A DNA stretch of 29,307 nt, from NCBI GenBank assembly GCA_964538485.1, contig CAZIHJ010000036.1, positions 1 through 29,307 on the forward strand. Reading direction: 5' to 3'. A program made the position numbers and the translations under genes. This DNA is from JBJXHC01 sp964538485. Its GTDB lineage: Bacteria > Bacteroidota > Ignavibacteria > UBA10030 > UBA6906. Positions 15,246 through 23,664 of this stretch are shown piece after piece (within the stretch, counting starts at the first letter, position 1; every line of letters starts with the position of its first letter). The notes under the pieces are model-generated. The model searched no databases. It saw nothing but the letters and a program-made list of their open reading frames with translations, and was not told where the DNA came from.

Positions 15246-16276
15246 TTCACTGCCTCATGGATGATCTCCACAAGTCGGGATTCCCGCCGATCCAGTGTAA
15301 AATTTGATCTGATATGTTCCCGGGCACGAACTCCGATTTCCCTTCCGGCACACAGAGCAAGCTCAAGTGCGGCAACGAGCGCATCCTCATCACCATACGG
15401 AACAAGGAACCCAATATCTGAAACGGCGGTCGGAATCCCACCCACGTTCGTTCCGACAGGAATGCACTCGCATAACATCGCCTCACAAAGACTGTTCGGG
15501 AGACCTTCAGTGAACGATGGCTGACAATAGACACCGGCTTTTCGGTACAGTTCGAGGAGTTGCTGCTGCTCAACAAAGGGAATTAACTCGACATTCTCTG
15601 GAACCGTCGGACTCACTTTTTCCAAAAGATGTGGTAAAAGCCCCACGACGATGAACTTCGTCGTTGGCATTCTCTTCGCGGCTGCAAAGAGTTTGTCCAC
15701 ACCCTTCACTTTCAATCTCGATTCGTCATTGCATGCGGCAACCGTCAATACGAAACTGTCCTTTGTCCCGGCAGGCGACCATCGTTCAGCATCGTATCCC
15801 GTGGGGAGATATTCCACGTTGTGTCCTTCATATTCTGCCAGCCGCTTCATGTTGCCGATAAAGAACGGGTCCACAACGAGGAGCTTCCACGCGTTCCTCA
15901 TAGTCCATTTCACCAGAACGGCCTTCCATGGATTCAGCCAGATTCCGTAGTTGATCGATGGTTCCTTCGAAGCATCCACCCCGCCAATCACAACAATTGA
16001 ACGCTTGCCAAGTAGTCGGGCCAGAAAGACCGTCACAAACCCGTACACCGAAGCGAACCATGTGAACGAGACATCAGCTTTCCACAGGCCTCGTAAGATG
16101 ATAAACGGCGACCATAAACCACGAGTAAAGACATGGTCAACAATGAAATGGTTGCGAAGCAGGGAGAGGTCTTCCTTGATAAACGATGTAGCAAGGGAGG
16201 ACGTGAAGAGAATCCGTGTGTTGTTATGGTTGGGGGTCACCGGCTGACGAATGACATTGTGAACAAGGTACTGCAA
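15242..16276 (-). CDS. Family 4 glycosyltransferase, first gene of the operon
   Basis: GT-B fold glycosyltransferase, 344 residues from TTG 16276. Features seen are IVVIGGVDAS (94-103) at the end of the N-terminal domain, the linker VEYLPTGYD (154-162), and the donor-site EX7E at E257 and E265 in SFTEGLPNSLCEAML. The C-terminal domain includes PVGTNVGGIP. The start is uncertain: TTG 16276 gives the longest frame, GTG 16240 (12 residues shorter) begins just before the first strand RILFTSS, and neither has a Shine-Dalgarno. A short frame MSFVSR ending in TGA that overlaps that GTG could couple translation. It leads the nine-gene polysaccharide operon, whose promoter should lie in 16277-16541. 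Confidence 0.88.
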   Translation of the reverse strand: MQYLVHNVIRQPVTPNHNNTRILFTSSLATSFIKEDLSLLRNHFIVDHVFTRGLWSPFIILRGLWKADVSFTWFASVYGFVTVFLARLLGKRSIVVIGGVDASKEPSINYGIWLNPWKAVLVKWTMRNAWKLLVVDPFFIGNMKRLAEYEGHNVEYLPTGYDAERWSPAGTKDSFVLTVAACNDESRLKVKGVDKLFAAAKRMPTTKFIVVGLLPHLLEKVSPTVPENVELIPFVEQQQLLELYRKAGVYCQPSFTEGLPNSLCEAMLCECIPVGTNVGGIPTAVSDIGFLVPYGDEDALVAALELALCAGREIGVRAREHIRSNFTLDRRESRLVEIIHEAVK

Positions 16277-16382
16277 ATCCAGTCAACAAGCAACGACACT
16301 TCAGGCCTTCGACCATACCAGCGATGGCGTTCCACTGCTGCAGTGCAGATGAATCTCAGCATCATCTATAGAAGTCTGACGG

Positions 16383-16397
16383 GTGGATAATATCCAC
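16383..16397. promoter_or_regulatory. Palindrome in the divergent intergenic region, possible operator
   Basis: GTGGAT AAT ATCCAC is a perfect 6-bp inverted repeat around three bases. It lies in the 265-base interval between the divergent polysaccharide operon and the lipoprotein-MFS pair. Its size and place would suit a dimeric regulator. No partner site or convincing promoter was recognised, so the role is a guess. Confidence 0.25.
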
Positions 16398-16541
16398 GTC
16401 ATCGCTACCGCCAAACTTGAGATCGCGACAATGTTCGGCCTCCGATTGAGATAGTTCCAGAATATCGAGGAGTTTTTTGCATTTTCTTCGGTGTTTTGAT
16501 ATATTCCTCACGCAAACGTGCGGATAGTAAACCCCCAACTC

Positions 16542-17111
16542 ATGCGAATCACTACACTCATACTCGTCTTCACTGCTGTAACCCTCACCGGATGCCTCAC
16601 CGTTGAGACCAAAGAGTACAGAATAAAACTCCGTTCTGATCATTCCGGTGAAGCAACTATCAAGTTTTTCAATATTCTTTCCGAGTCGGATGACACGACG
16701 GATATTGCTGCAGATGATTTCCAGCAATTGATCGAGTTCTATCTTGAGGGTTCGCAACTGGAAAAGGAGAACCCGGGATTCCGGAACGTAAAGAAGCGAC
16801 TGTATGAAGATGATGGTGTACTTGTTGGCGAAGTGACGTTCGCGTTCGATAGCCTGAACGCCGTTCGCTTGTTCCGGTATGAAACCTCCGGTCCGCTGAT
16901 GTATTTTGTCGGCAATCCCTTATCGTCCGAGCAATTCATCGAGAGTAACGGAACACGTGGACCGGACTGGCTCCCCGTGATATTCTGGCCGAATGATGCA
17001 ACGGAAATCTATCTGAAGACAAAAGTCGTTTCAGAGGTCCCGTACCAACGTAGTGTGCTGAAATATTTCCAGGCGTGGAAATCCACCCAGCCGGACCGGG
17101 ACAAACAGTAG
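16542..17111 (+). CDS. Lipoprotein of unknown function
   Basis: Predicted 189-residue lipoprotein. From ATG 16542 the leader MRITTLILVFTAVTLTGC has a clean lipobox with the acylated cysteine at residue 18. A GTG at 16518 would add eight residues and is less likely. The mature part is acidic and rich in beta-type strands, with KLRSDHSGEATIKF, an aspartate-rich SESDDTTDIAADD stretch (about 48-60), and a C-terminal PVIFWPNDATEIYLKTK. I do not recognise a family. The HSGEATIKF style is seen in small envelope lipoproteins. It ends three bases before the MFS exporter gene, so the two are probably co-transcribed, but no joint function can be inferred. Confidence 0.75.
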   Translation: MRITTLILVFTAVTLTGCLTVETKEYRIKLRSDHSGEATIKFFNILSESDDTTDIAADDFQQLIEFYLEGSQLEKENPGFRNVKKRLYEDDGVLVGEVTFAFDSLNAVRLFRYETSGPLMYFVGNPLSSEQFIESNGTRGPDWLPVIFWPNDATEIYLKTKVVSEVPYQRSVLKYFQAWKSTQPDRDKQ

Positions 17112-17114
17112 TAC

Positions 17115-18353
17115 ATGGACCTGTGGCGTAAGAACCTTTATATCCTCTGGGGTACACAATTCCTTGCGATGCTGGGAATGAACCTCGTTGTTCCCTTCCT
17201 CCCTTTTTATATCCGTGAGCTTGGCGTAACCGACCCGAAAGAACTTGCCATGTGGAGCGGTGTTGCATTTTCCGGGACGTTCTTTTCCGCATTCATCTTT
17301 ACTCCATTCTGGGGAACACTCGGAGACAAATACGGCAGAAAGGCGATGGTTGTGCGGGCGCTTTTCGGGCTTGCTCTTTCCCAGGTGCTTATCGGACTGG
17401 CGATGAATGCATGGCAGGTGGTGATTTTCAGAATTGTCCAGGGAGCCATCAGCGGGTTTATTGCGTCGGCACTGGCGCTCGTCGCAACAAATACACCACG
17501 GGAACGGATCGGATATGCACTTGGACTCCTGCAATCATCAACTGCGGCAGGAATGGTCCTGGGCCCTTTTGTTGGCGGAGTGCTTGCAGATCTCATCGGA
17601 TTCCGCGAGATATTCTTTATCACGGCAGCCCTCTGCGCGATTGGGGGCATTGTAGTGGTATTGAATGTAAAAGAACAGCGCAAAGGCGATGTGGCAACGA
17701 AGGCCTTTACTGTGAGAGACAACTACAAGCTCATGTTCACAGATCGCCGGCTACGCATTGTTGCCCTCGGCCTCGTTATTGGCCAGATGTCAGTGTTGAT
17801 GATCGAGCCAATCTTTGCGCTGTTCATCGAAGGGTTCGAAGCTGACACAGAATATATTGCAACACTGGCCGGAGGCATATTCTCCATTGCAGGATTGTTC
17901 ATGGTCATCTCTGCCCCATGGTGGGGGCGACGAAATGACAAGATCGGATACAGGAAAAACATGACCCTTTCTCTTGGGGTGATCGCCGTCGCGTACGCCT
18001 GCCATGGCCTGGTAACAAGCTTGGTGCAACTCGGATTCCTTCGCGCAATTCTGGGATTCTTCCGGGGTGGTGTTCTTCCGGGGTTGTATTCACTGACAAG
18101 TTTATATGCACCACCGGAGCGCCGCGGCGGCATGATGGCCATTGCTTCAAGTCTGACGTTGTTCGGTAACATGCTTGGTCCAACGCTGGGTGGATTCGTG
18201 TCCGGACATTTCGGTATAAAGGCATCGTTCATCGCCAATAGTCTGATGCTCATGGGACTTTCGTTTGTGTTCTGGCATTTTCTTGACGAACCATCAGTCA
18301 AGCCGGCTGTAGAGAGCGTGGAGTTTGCAGAGTCAAAGAGTCAAGAACTGTAA
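17115..18353 (+). CDS. MFS transporter, DHA1/multidrug-efflux type
   Basis: Inner-membrane secondary transporter of 412 residues with about 12 hydrophobic helices. The motif A loop between helices 2 and 3 reads GTLGDKYGRKAM, and the matching loop in the second half reads APWWGRRNDKIGYRKN. ALGLLQSSTAAGMVLGPFVGG is the antiporter-type motif C of helix 5, which points to proton-coupled drug or metabolite export. It starts three bases after the lipoprotein gene. The last 20 residues are a soluble acidic tail. Substrate unknown. Confidence 0.92.
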   Translation: MDLWRKNLYILWGTQFLAMLGMNLVVPFLPFYIRELGVTDPKELAMWSGVAFSGTFFSAFIFTPFWGTLGDKYGRKAMVVRALFGLALSQVLIGLAMNAWQVVIFRIVQGAISGFIASALALVATNTPRERIGYALGLLQSSTAAGMVLGPFVGGVLADLIGFREIFFITAALCAIGGIVVVLNVKEQRKGDVATKAFTVRDNYKLMFTDRRLRIVALGLVIGQMSVLMIEPIFALFIEGFEADTEYIATLAGGIFSIAGLFMVISAPWWGRRNDKIGYRKNMTLSLGVIAVAYACHGLVTSLVQLGFLRAILGFFRGGVLPGLYSLTSLYAPPERRGGMMAIASSLTLFGNMLGPTLGGFVSGHFGIKASFIANSLMLMGLSFVFWHFLDEPSVKPAVESVEFAESKSQEL

Positions 18354-18362
18354 AAAACAAAT

Positions 18363-18482
18363 CTTCTTACTCCAACTCTAAGAACTCCATAAACCCGTAA
18401 AGAACTTCTACGGACTCCTAAACTCCACAAACTCCTAAACAGACTAACGACTCTCGACTAAATAGACTCTCTGTGAACTCTA
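18363..18482 (+). repeat. G-poor low-complexity leader with repeated ACTCC/ACTCT
   Basis: Between the MFS and polA genes the plus strand is very poor in G and repeats short units such as AACTCC, ACTCCTAAAC and GACTCT about nine times with irregular spacing. The repeats run up to and slightly into the polA start, leaving no Shine-Dalgarno. It could arise by slippage, or be an unstructured 5' leader. Confidence 0.6.
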
Positions 18483-21319
18483 CAAACCCTCGTCCCGAAC
18501 GCCTCTTCCTTCTTGACGGCATGGCACTCGCCTACCGGGCGTACTTCGCGTTCATCACAAGGCCGCTGATCAACAGTAGAGGTGTGAATACGAGTGCAGT
18601 CTACGGATTCGTCACAGCGCTTATGAGAATCCTCGAAGACGAGAGGCCTGAACATGTCGCTGTGGTGTTTGATTCGCGTGAGAAGACATTCCGGCACAAG
18701 ATGTACGCAGACTACAAGGCCACCCGACAAAAGATGCCGGAAGACATGGCCTCCCAGATGGACAAGCTCAAGGAAGTTGTGCGGGCTTTCAATACGCCGC
18801 TTCTCGAAGTGCCGGGCTACGAAGCCGACGATGTGATCGGTACACTTGCACGCCGCGCGGAGAAAGAAGGCGTCCTCACGTACATGGTCACGGGCGACAA
18901 AGACTTCATGCAGCTCATCTCCCCTCTGATCAAGATGTTCAAGCCGGGCAAAGGTGGTGGCGATCCGGAAGTTGTGGATGAGGAAGGAGTGAGACAAAAG
19001 TTCGGAGTACGGCCTGACCAGGTGATTGACGTCCTCGGGCTCATCGGTGATACATCGGATAATGTCCCGGGTGTCAAAGGCGTGGGGGAGAAGACAGCGA
19101 TTCCACTCATTCAGAAATACGGCAGCATACCTGAACTGTACGCACACATAGAGGAAATCCACCAGAAGGGATTGCGGGAAAAGCTGATCACCAACAAGGA
19201 ACTCGCTCTCCTCTCCCGTCAGCTCGTTACTATTGACGTCAATGTTCCGCTGGACGTTGATTTCCACAAGCTGCGTGCGGCAAAGCAGGACACCTCGCAG
19301 CTTATCAAACTGTTTGGCGAACTGGAATTCAAATCGCTGGCGGGAAAACTCCGTGATTCGCAGATGTTCGAGAACCTCAGTCCCACCAAGCCCTCACCGG
19401 TTGACGACGATATCTCCTTCGACCCCACAAAACTCTCGACAGTTGACATTCACTCTGATACTCATACCTACCATTGCATAACTTCGATTGAGCAACTCGA
19501 TAAGCTCTGTGTCTCGCTGGCGGCTGCGAAGGAACTGGTTTTCGACACGGAATCCACTTCAACTGATGCGTTGCAAGCGGAACTCGTTGGACTGGCATTC
19601 GCATTCAAGGAACGGGAAGCGTACTACATTCCGGTACAGTCAGGCGGCAAAATAGCAATTGATGACGGAGGACTCTTCGGGGCTGAAGCAATGGGCAAGT
19701 CACCAAATAACACCACGGCCGCCCTACCGGTTGATGTTGTCCTGAAAAAACTCAAGCCGATCCTGGAGAACCGCTCCATCGGCAAGATAGGTCAAAACAT
19801 CAAATACGACATGTTGCTGTTGAAGACGCGCGGCATTGAAGTGCGAGGTGTTGCGTTCGATACCATGGTGGCAAGCTACGTTCTCCGCTCCGACGGTCAA
19901 CACAACCTCGATGCCCTAGCAATGGAGTATTGTGGGTACAAGATGATATCATTCGAGGAACTTGTTGGTAAAGGAAGAACTCAAAAGCATATCACGGAAG
20001 TGCCGCTCGAGGCAATCACCAATTATTCTGCCGAGGACGCTGATCTGACACTGCGGATTTATCACGAGCAGATCAAGAAGTTGCAGACATTCGAATTGCT
20101 GAAGCTGTGTAACGAGATCGAATTCCCGCTCATTCAGGTTCTTGCCCGCATTGAATCGGAAGGGATTGCACTTGATACGAAGTACCTCGCACAGATGTCG
20201 AAAGACCTTGAACGGCAGTTGGATAATCTCATCAAGGAGATTCACAACGAGGCGGGAGAAATATTCAATATCAATTCAACGCAACAGCTCGCCGATATTC
20301 TTTTCAAGAAGCTCAACCTCATTCCTCTCCGGAAAACAAAGACGGGCTTTTCCACCGACGTCAATGTGCTCGAAGCATTGCAGGGACAGCACCCCATCAT
20401 CGGGAAACTTCTCACCTACCGTCAGTATTCAAAACTAAAGTCTACGTACATTGATGCGCTGCCTTTGCTTATCAATCCCAGGACCAAGCGTGTCCATACA
20501 TCATTCAATCAAACCGTCGCTGCCACGGGCCGGCTCTCAAGCAGTGACCCGAACTTGCAGAACATTCCCATACGTACGGAGATCGGGAGTGCAATCCGCA
20601 AGGCGTTCATTCCCGGTTCAGCGGATACGATGCTGATGTCAGCCGATTACTCCCAGATTGAATTGCGGGTGATGGCTCATGTGTGCGGTGATGAGGGACT
20701 GATGGAAGCATTCCGCAACAAAGAGGATATCCACGCATCTACTGCTGCGAAGGTCTTTGGAGTTGAGATGAATGATATTTCTCGTGATATGCGCCGCAAG
20801 GCCAAGGAAGTGAATTTCGGCATTATGTACGGCATCGGACCATTCGGACTTGCCAACAGATTGGAGATAAGTCAGGGTGAGGCAAAGGAGATTATCACTC
20901 GATACTTCGAGCGCTTCCCGAAAGTGAAGCAGTACATCAATGACACGATTGACTCAGCGAGACGCCGTGGTTACGTCGAGACGCTTTCGGGTCGACGCCG
21001 TTATCTCACCGACATCAACAGCCGCAATGCGAACATCCGCGGCAATGCCGAGCGTCAGGCCATCAATATGCCCATTCAGGGGACTGCCGCAGATATGCTC
21101 AAGATTGCCATGATCAACATTGACCGTGAGATGATGAGACTCAAACTCCAAAGCAAAATGTTGCTGCAAGTACATGATGAGCTTGTGTTTGAAGTCGCGC
21201 CAGCTGAAGTTGACCAAATGAAGTCGCTCGTGATGGACAAGATGCAATCAGCGCTGCCGCTGAGTGTGCCGGTTGAAGTCGAGGTGGGCGTGGGGAAGAA
21301 CTGGCTGGAGGCACACTAG
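18473..21319 (+). CDS. polA: DNA polymerase I
   Basis: Full-length, three-domain DNA polymerase I of 948 residues for Okazaki-fragment maturation and repair synthesis. The 5'-3' exonuclease (about 8-300) has LLDGMALAYRAYFA, VPGYEADDVIGTLA and VTGDKDFMQL. The 3'-5' proofreading domain (about 330-530) looks active: D358/E360 in VFDTES, N442 and D446 in QNIKYD, Y518 and D522 in YSAED. The polymerase domain has motif A SADYSQIELR (D725), motif B RRKAKEVNFGIMYG with F782, and motif C QVHDELVFEV (H901, D902). F782 is the phenylalanine form that discriminates against dideoxynucleotides. The start is GTG 18473, because the first conserved strand begins at residue 11 and the next ATG would cut into it. 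No Shine-Dalgarno is seen upstream. Confidence 0.97.
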   Translation: MNSTNPRPERLFLLDGMALAYRAYFAFITRPLINSRGVNTSAVYGFVTALMRILEDERPEHVAVVFDSREKTFRHKMYADYKATRQKMPEDMASQMDKLKEVVRAFNTPLLEVPGYEADDVIGTLARRAEKEGVLTYMVTGDKDFMQLISPLIKMFKPGKGGGDPEVVDEEGVRQKFGVRPDQVIDVLGLIGDTSDNVPGVKGVGEKTAIPLIQKYGSIPELYAHIEEIHQKGLREKLITNKELALLSRQLVTIDVNVPLDVDFHKLRAAKQDTSQLIKLFGELEFKSLAGKLRDSQMFENLSPTKPSPVDDDISFDPTKLSTVDIHSDTHTYHCITSIEQLDKLCVSLAAAKELVFDTESTSTDALQAELVGLAFAFKEREAYYIPVQSGGKIAIDDGGLFGAEAMGKSPNNTTAALPVDVVLKKLKPILENRSIGKIGQNIKYDMLLLKTRGIEVRGVAFDTMVASYVLRSDGQHNLDALAMEYCGYKMISFEELVGKGRTQKHITEVPLEAITNYSAEDADLTLRIYHEQIKKLQTFELLKLCNEIEFPLIQVLARIESEGIALDTKYLAQMSKDLERQLDNLIKEIHNEAGEIFNINSTQQLADILFKKLNLIPLRKTKTGFSTDVNVLEALQGQHPIIGKLLTYRQYSKLKSTYIDALPLLINPRTKRVHTSFNQTVAATGRLSSSDPNLQNIPIRTEIGSAIRKAFIPGSADTMLMSADYSQIELRVMAHVCGDEGLMEAFRNKEDIHASTAAKVFGVEMNDISRDMRRKAKEVNFGIMYGIGPFGLANRLEISQGEAKEIITRYFERFPKVKQYINDTIDSARRRGYVETLSGRRRYLTDINSRNANIRGNAERQAINMPIQGTAADMLKIAMINIDREMMRLKLQSKMLLQVHDELVFEVAPAEVDQMKSLVMDKMQSALPLSVPVEVEVGVGKNWLEAH

Positions 21320-21402
21320 CGCGTGTAAAGCAGAGGGGAGTATTGGTGGAATGACAAACACAACTCACAGATAATTTCATCCAACGGAGGAATCAGACCA
21401 CA

Positions 21403-22419
21403 ATGATTTGTCACTGCAGGGTTTCCCTGCTTGCCATTTTCCTCATGCTCGCCGGATCGTACTCCGTAGTTGAAGCACAGGAGCTTGCAAGTGAACTCAG
21501 TCAGTTTATCGGTAACAATGCGAGGCCTTTTCTCCAACCGATCGTGGATGGTTTGAGTACCGATGTGAATGCCGGCATGTTCTCCCCGGTACCGTCTGAC
21601 GGTTTTCATGTGGGGGTTACTCTCGTCGCCATGGGCGTTCTTATACCGGATGACCGGAAGACCTTCAAGCCTGCGCCGTACAGCAAGACTGTTGAATTCA
21701 CGTATAATGGGATTCGATTCCTGGGGGATCTTGACATCGCTCCTGCCGAGTTCCCTACGGCAGCCGGGCTCGGGAAGAAGCAGACATATTCCGGAAGACT
21801 GAGACGTGTGCGGCCAAAAGGCTCGCCGTACGTTCCTGGCATTTATGATTTTATTCAGTACGATGCCACGGTCAGCGTGGGAGGGTATCGCGATATCTCC
21901 ACGGTGTTACTCGCCACACCACAATTCTCTTTTGGAACGTATGTGAACACGAGCTTGAGTGTGCGGTTTCTGCCGACAATCCGGGTGCGTGGCGTTGGTG
22001 AAATCAGTTCGTATGGTGTTGGACTCAAGCACGACATAGGTCGCTACCTCTTTATTCCGGTTGATCTTTCGGGTCAACTTATGTACCAAAGCCTGTCAGT
22101 GAATGCACATGACAGAGAATTCAACGCAGAGTTCGATCAGTCATCTTTCGCTGTGCAAATCCATGTCGGCAAATCGTTTTCCGTGGGAGTTTTCGATCTC
22201 GGACCATACGCCGGCTTCGGCTATGAATCAAGTACAATTGACGTGCGATATGAATACGCCGATCCATATGTTGGGCGGCAGAGTGTGGATTTCGCAAGCG
22301 GGGCTCAATTTCGATTCGTTGGCGGTGTGTGTGCACGACTCTCACAATTCACACTCAACGCAGATTATAATCTGGCTTTGATGAATGGTTTCAGCATGGG
22401 CTTGGGAGTGGAGATATAA
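21403..22419 (+). CDS. Outer-membrane-type protein of unknown function (possibly DUF6588)
   Basis: Exported protein of 338 residues. A signal peptide runs to about residue 26 (AGSYSVVEAQ). The mature part is rich in alternating polar and aromatic strands and ends in an amphipathic MGLGVEI strand, as expected of an outer-membrane beta-barrel. The segment GVGEISSYGVGLKHDIGRY (about 198-216) resembles what I remember of the DUF6588 family of Bacteroidota, an uncertain recall that a profile search would settle. GGAGGA is about 11 bases before the ATG. It follows polA by 83 bases with no terminator seen between, but a shared function is unlikely. Confidence 0.75.
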   Translation: MICHCRVSLLAIFLMLAGSYSVVEAQELASELSQFIGNNARPFLQPIVDGLSTDVNAGMFSPVPSDGFHVGVTLVAMGVLIPDDRKTFKPAPYSKTVEFTYNGIRFLGDLDIAPAEFPTAAGLGKKQTYSGRLRRVRPKGSPYVPGIYDFIQYDATVSVGGYRDISTVLLATPQFSFGTYVNTSLSVRFLPTIRVRGVGEISSYGVGLKHDIGRYLFIPVDLSGQLMYQSLSVNAHDREFNAEFDQSSFAVQIHVGKSFSVGVFDLGPYAGFGYESSTIDVRYEYADPYVGRQSVDFASGAQFRFVGGVCARLSQFTLNADYNLALMNGFSMGLGVEI

Positions 22420-22420
22420 A

Positions 22421-22435
22421 CCGGTGTAACACCGG
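22421..22435 (+). terminator. Short hairpin just after the outer-membrane protein gene
   Basis: CCGGTG TAA CACCGG is a perfect 6-bp stem with a three-base loop, directly behind the stop codon at 22419. There is no T-tract, so intrinsic termination is doubtful. It may protect the mRNA end. Confidence 0.35.
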
Positions 22436-22553
22436 AGGGAGCAATAAAGTGTTGGGGGAATGGGGCCAGAAGCTACAGCTGCGACTTCCGATTTATACTA
22501 AAGCAACTCGTTGGATCTTGTTGAGGTTCTCCGAAAAGGCCCTGGCGGGACTC

Positions 22554-22988
22554 TTACTTCTCTTTCGCCTCGTCGTGGGCGACTTTCTTTCCTTTTGCAG
22601 AGCTGATAATCTCGCTCTTGATCTCATCCATCTCCACCCTCCCCTTCCGTAGATACTTCACACCCTTGATCTGAAGTTCAAGGATTTCCTTGCTGTTGAG
22701 TTCTCTTCCGGTGAGGATGATAATGGGGATATTCTTTGTTGCGGAATCGGCCTTGAGCTCTTCGATGAACTGCATGCCGCCTTTTCGCCTCAGTGCAAGA
22801 TCCATGAGGATGGTGGAGGGCTTGTGCTGCTTGGCAAGTGAAACGATATCTTCCACATCAACCGGTGCCTGGATTCCCTCAAACCCCATGTCTTCAATAA
22901 TGAAGTTCAGCAGATTCGAGAAATCAACACTATCCTCAACAATGAGGATGGAGCGTTTGTCGCCGTTAGTCTTCGCTTCTTTTGACAT
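22554..22988 (-). CDS. Stand-alone receiver-domain response regulator (CheY-like)
   Basis: Single receiver domain of 144 residues with no output domain. The acidic pair E18/D19 is in ILIVEDS, the phospho-acceptor D63 in ILMDLAL, T93 in IILTGRE and K115 in YLRKG, so the phosphorylation site is complete. The C-terminal tail is short and charged (SSAKGKKVAHDEAKEK). The frame is open to 23087, but ATG 22988 starts right before the first strand and is preferred. Such proteins relay phosphate or act by protein contact in two-component systems. No kinase gene lies next to it, so the partner is unknown. It is transcribed away from the lipoprotein gene at 23167. Confidence 0.9.
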   Translation of the reverse strand: MSKEAKTNGDKRSILIVEDSVDFSNLLNFIIEDMGFEGIQAPVDVEDIVSLAKQHKPSTILMDLALRRKGGMQFIEELKADSATKNIPIIILTGRELNSKEILELQIKGVKYLRKGRVEMDEIKSEIISSAKGKKVAHDEAKEK

Positions 22989-23037
22989 GTAAATTGATTG
23001 GTGCTTATACTTTACAAATTGAGGAAGGCGTGTATCC

Positions 23038-23066
23038 AAGGTACGCGAATCGCCCCTATAAGTCAA
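23038..23066 (-). promoter_or_regulatory. Possible promoter for the response regulator
   Basis: On the minus strand TTGACT (23066-23061) and TACCTT (23043-23038) are separated by 17 bases. The -35 is close to consensus and the -10 is weak. The position, about 50 bases before the ATG at 22988, is reasonable. Confidence 0.3.
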
Positions 23067-23094
23067 TGGTATATTGGGGAGAATCAACTTTTGC

Positions 23095-23124
23095 TTGCAC
23101 CATAGGCACCCTGTTTCGTATTAT
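23095..23124 (+). promoter_or_regulatory. Possible promoter for the lipoprotein/coiled-coil pair
   Basis: TATTAT (23119-23124), one base from the consensus -10, is preceded at 18 bases by a weak TTGCAC (23095-23100). It sits about 40 bases before the lipoprotein start in the divergent interval. Confidence 0.3.
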
Positions 23125-23166
23125 GGGTGCGCAATGATGATTCACTGACTCACGAAGGCAGAAACC

Positions 23167-23664
23167 ATGCACCAGTACGATCCACTTCTTCGCACCCTCC
23201 TTGTTATTGGAAGCGCCGTATTTCTCATCTCATGTGCATCAGTCCGGCTGGAGAATGTGGATTTTGGATGGCCGGTGGAAAGCGCCCTGGCCGTCGATTC
23301 CCACAATGTAGTGAACGATGGGCGTTACGCCGTGAGCTTTAATGTGGCTCCAATTGCTTTGGAAGAGTTCGATGATTCAACAGCCCTCAGGGGAACTTCC
23401 CTGCGATTGCTGCGCAGCGTTGAGGGCTACTACTTTGTCACAGGTGCGCGTTTCCGCCATGTGTATGTCTTTGCACCCGGCCCGAACGAACTGACTCTTA
23501 ATAGCAGCATCAACATTTTCCCGGAAACTGACCAACGCCAGCTCGTCCATCCCGCAATGAATCAACGAGGGATGTATATCGAACTCATTGACGGCAAGCT
23601 GAAACTACGACTCGACGCCGACGGCATCATTGAAGAACCGGAATCGGAAGGGAATGGCCAATGA
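23167..23664 (+). CDS. Small lipoprotein of unknown function
   Basis: 165-residue predicted lipoprotein. The hydrophobic leader LLRTLLVIGSAVFLISC ends in a lipobox with cysteine at residue 23. The mature part has VRLENVDFGWPVESALAVD early and then YYFVTGARFRHVYVFAPGPNELTLN, a strand-rich pattern, and it ends acidic (EEPESEGNGQ). I recognise no family. Its stop overlaps the start of the next gene as ATGA, so translation of the two is coupled and they probably work together in the envelope. Confidence 0.75.
   Translation: MHQYDPLLRTLLVIGSAVFLISCASVRLENVDFGWPVESALAVDSHNVVNDGRYAVSFNVAPIALEEFDDSTALRGTSLRLLRSVEGYYFVTGARFRHVYVFAPGPNELTLNSSINIFPETDQRQLVHPAMNQRGMYIELIDGKLKLRLDADGIIEEPESEGNGQ

Noticed and set aside
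18458..19267. 269-codon minus-strand frame opposite the start of polA
   Set aside because: It is the antisense shadow of a well-conserved polymerase I exonuclease domain.
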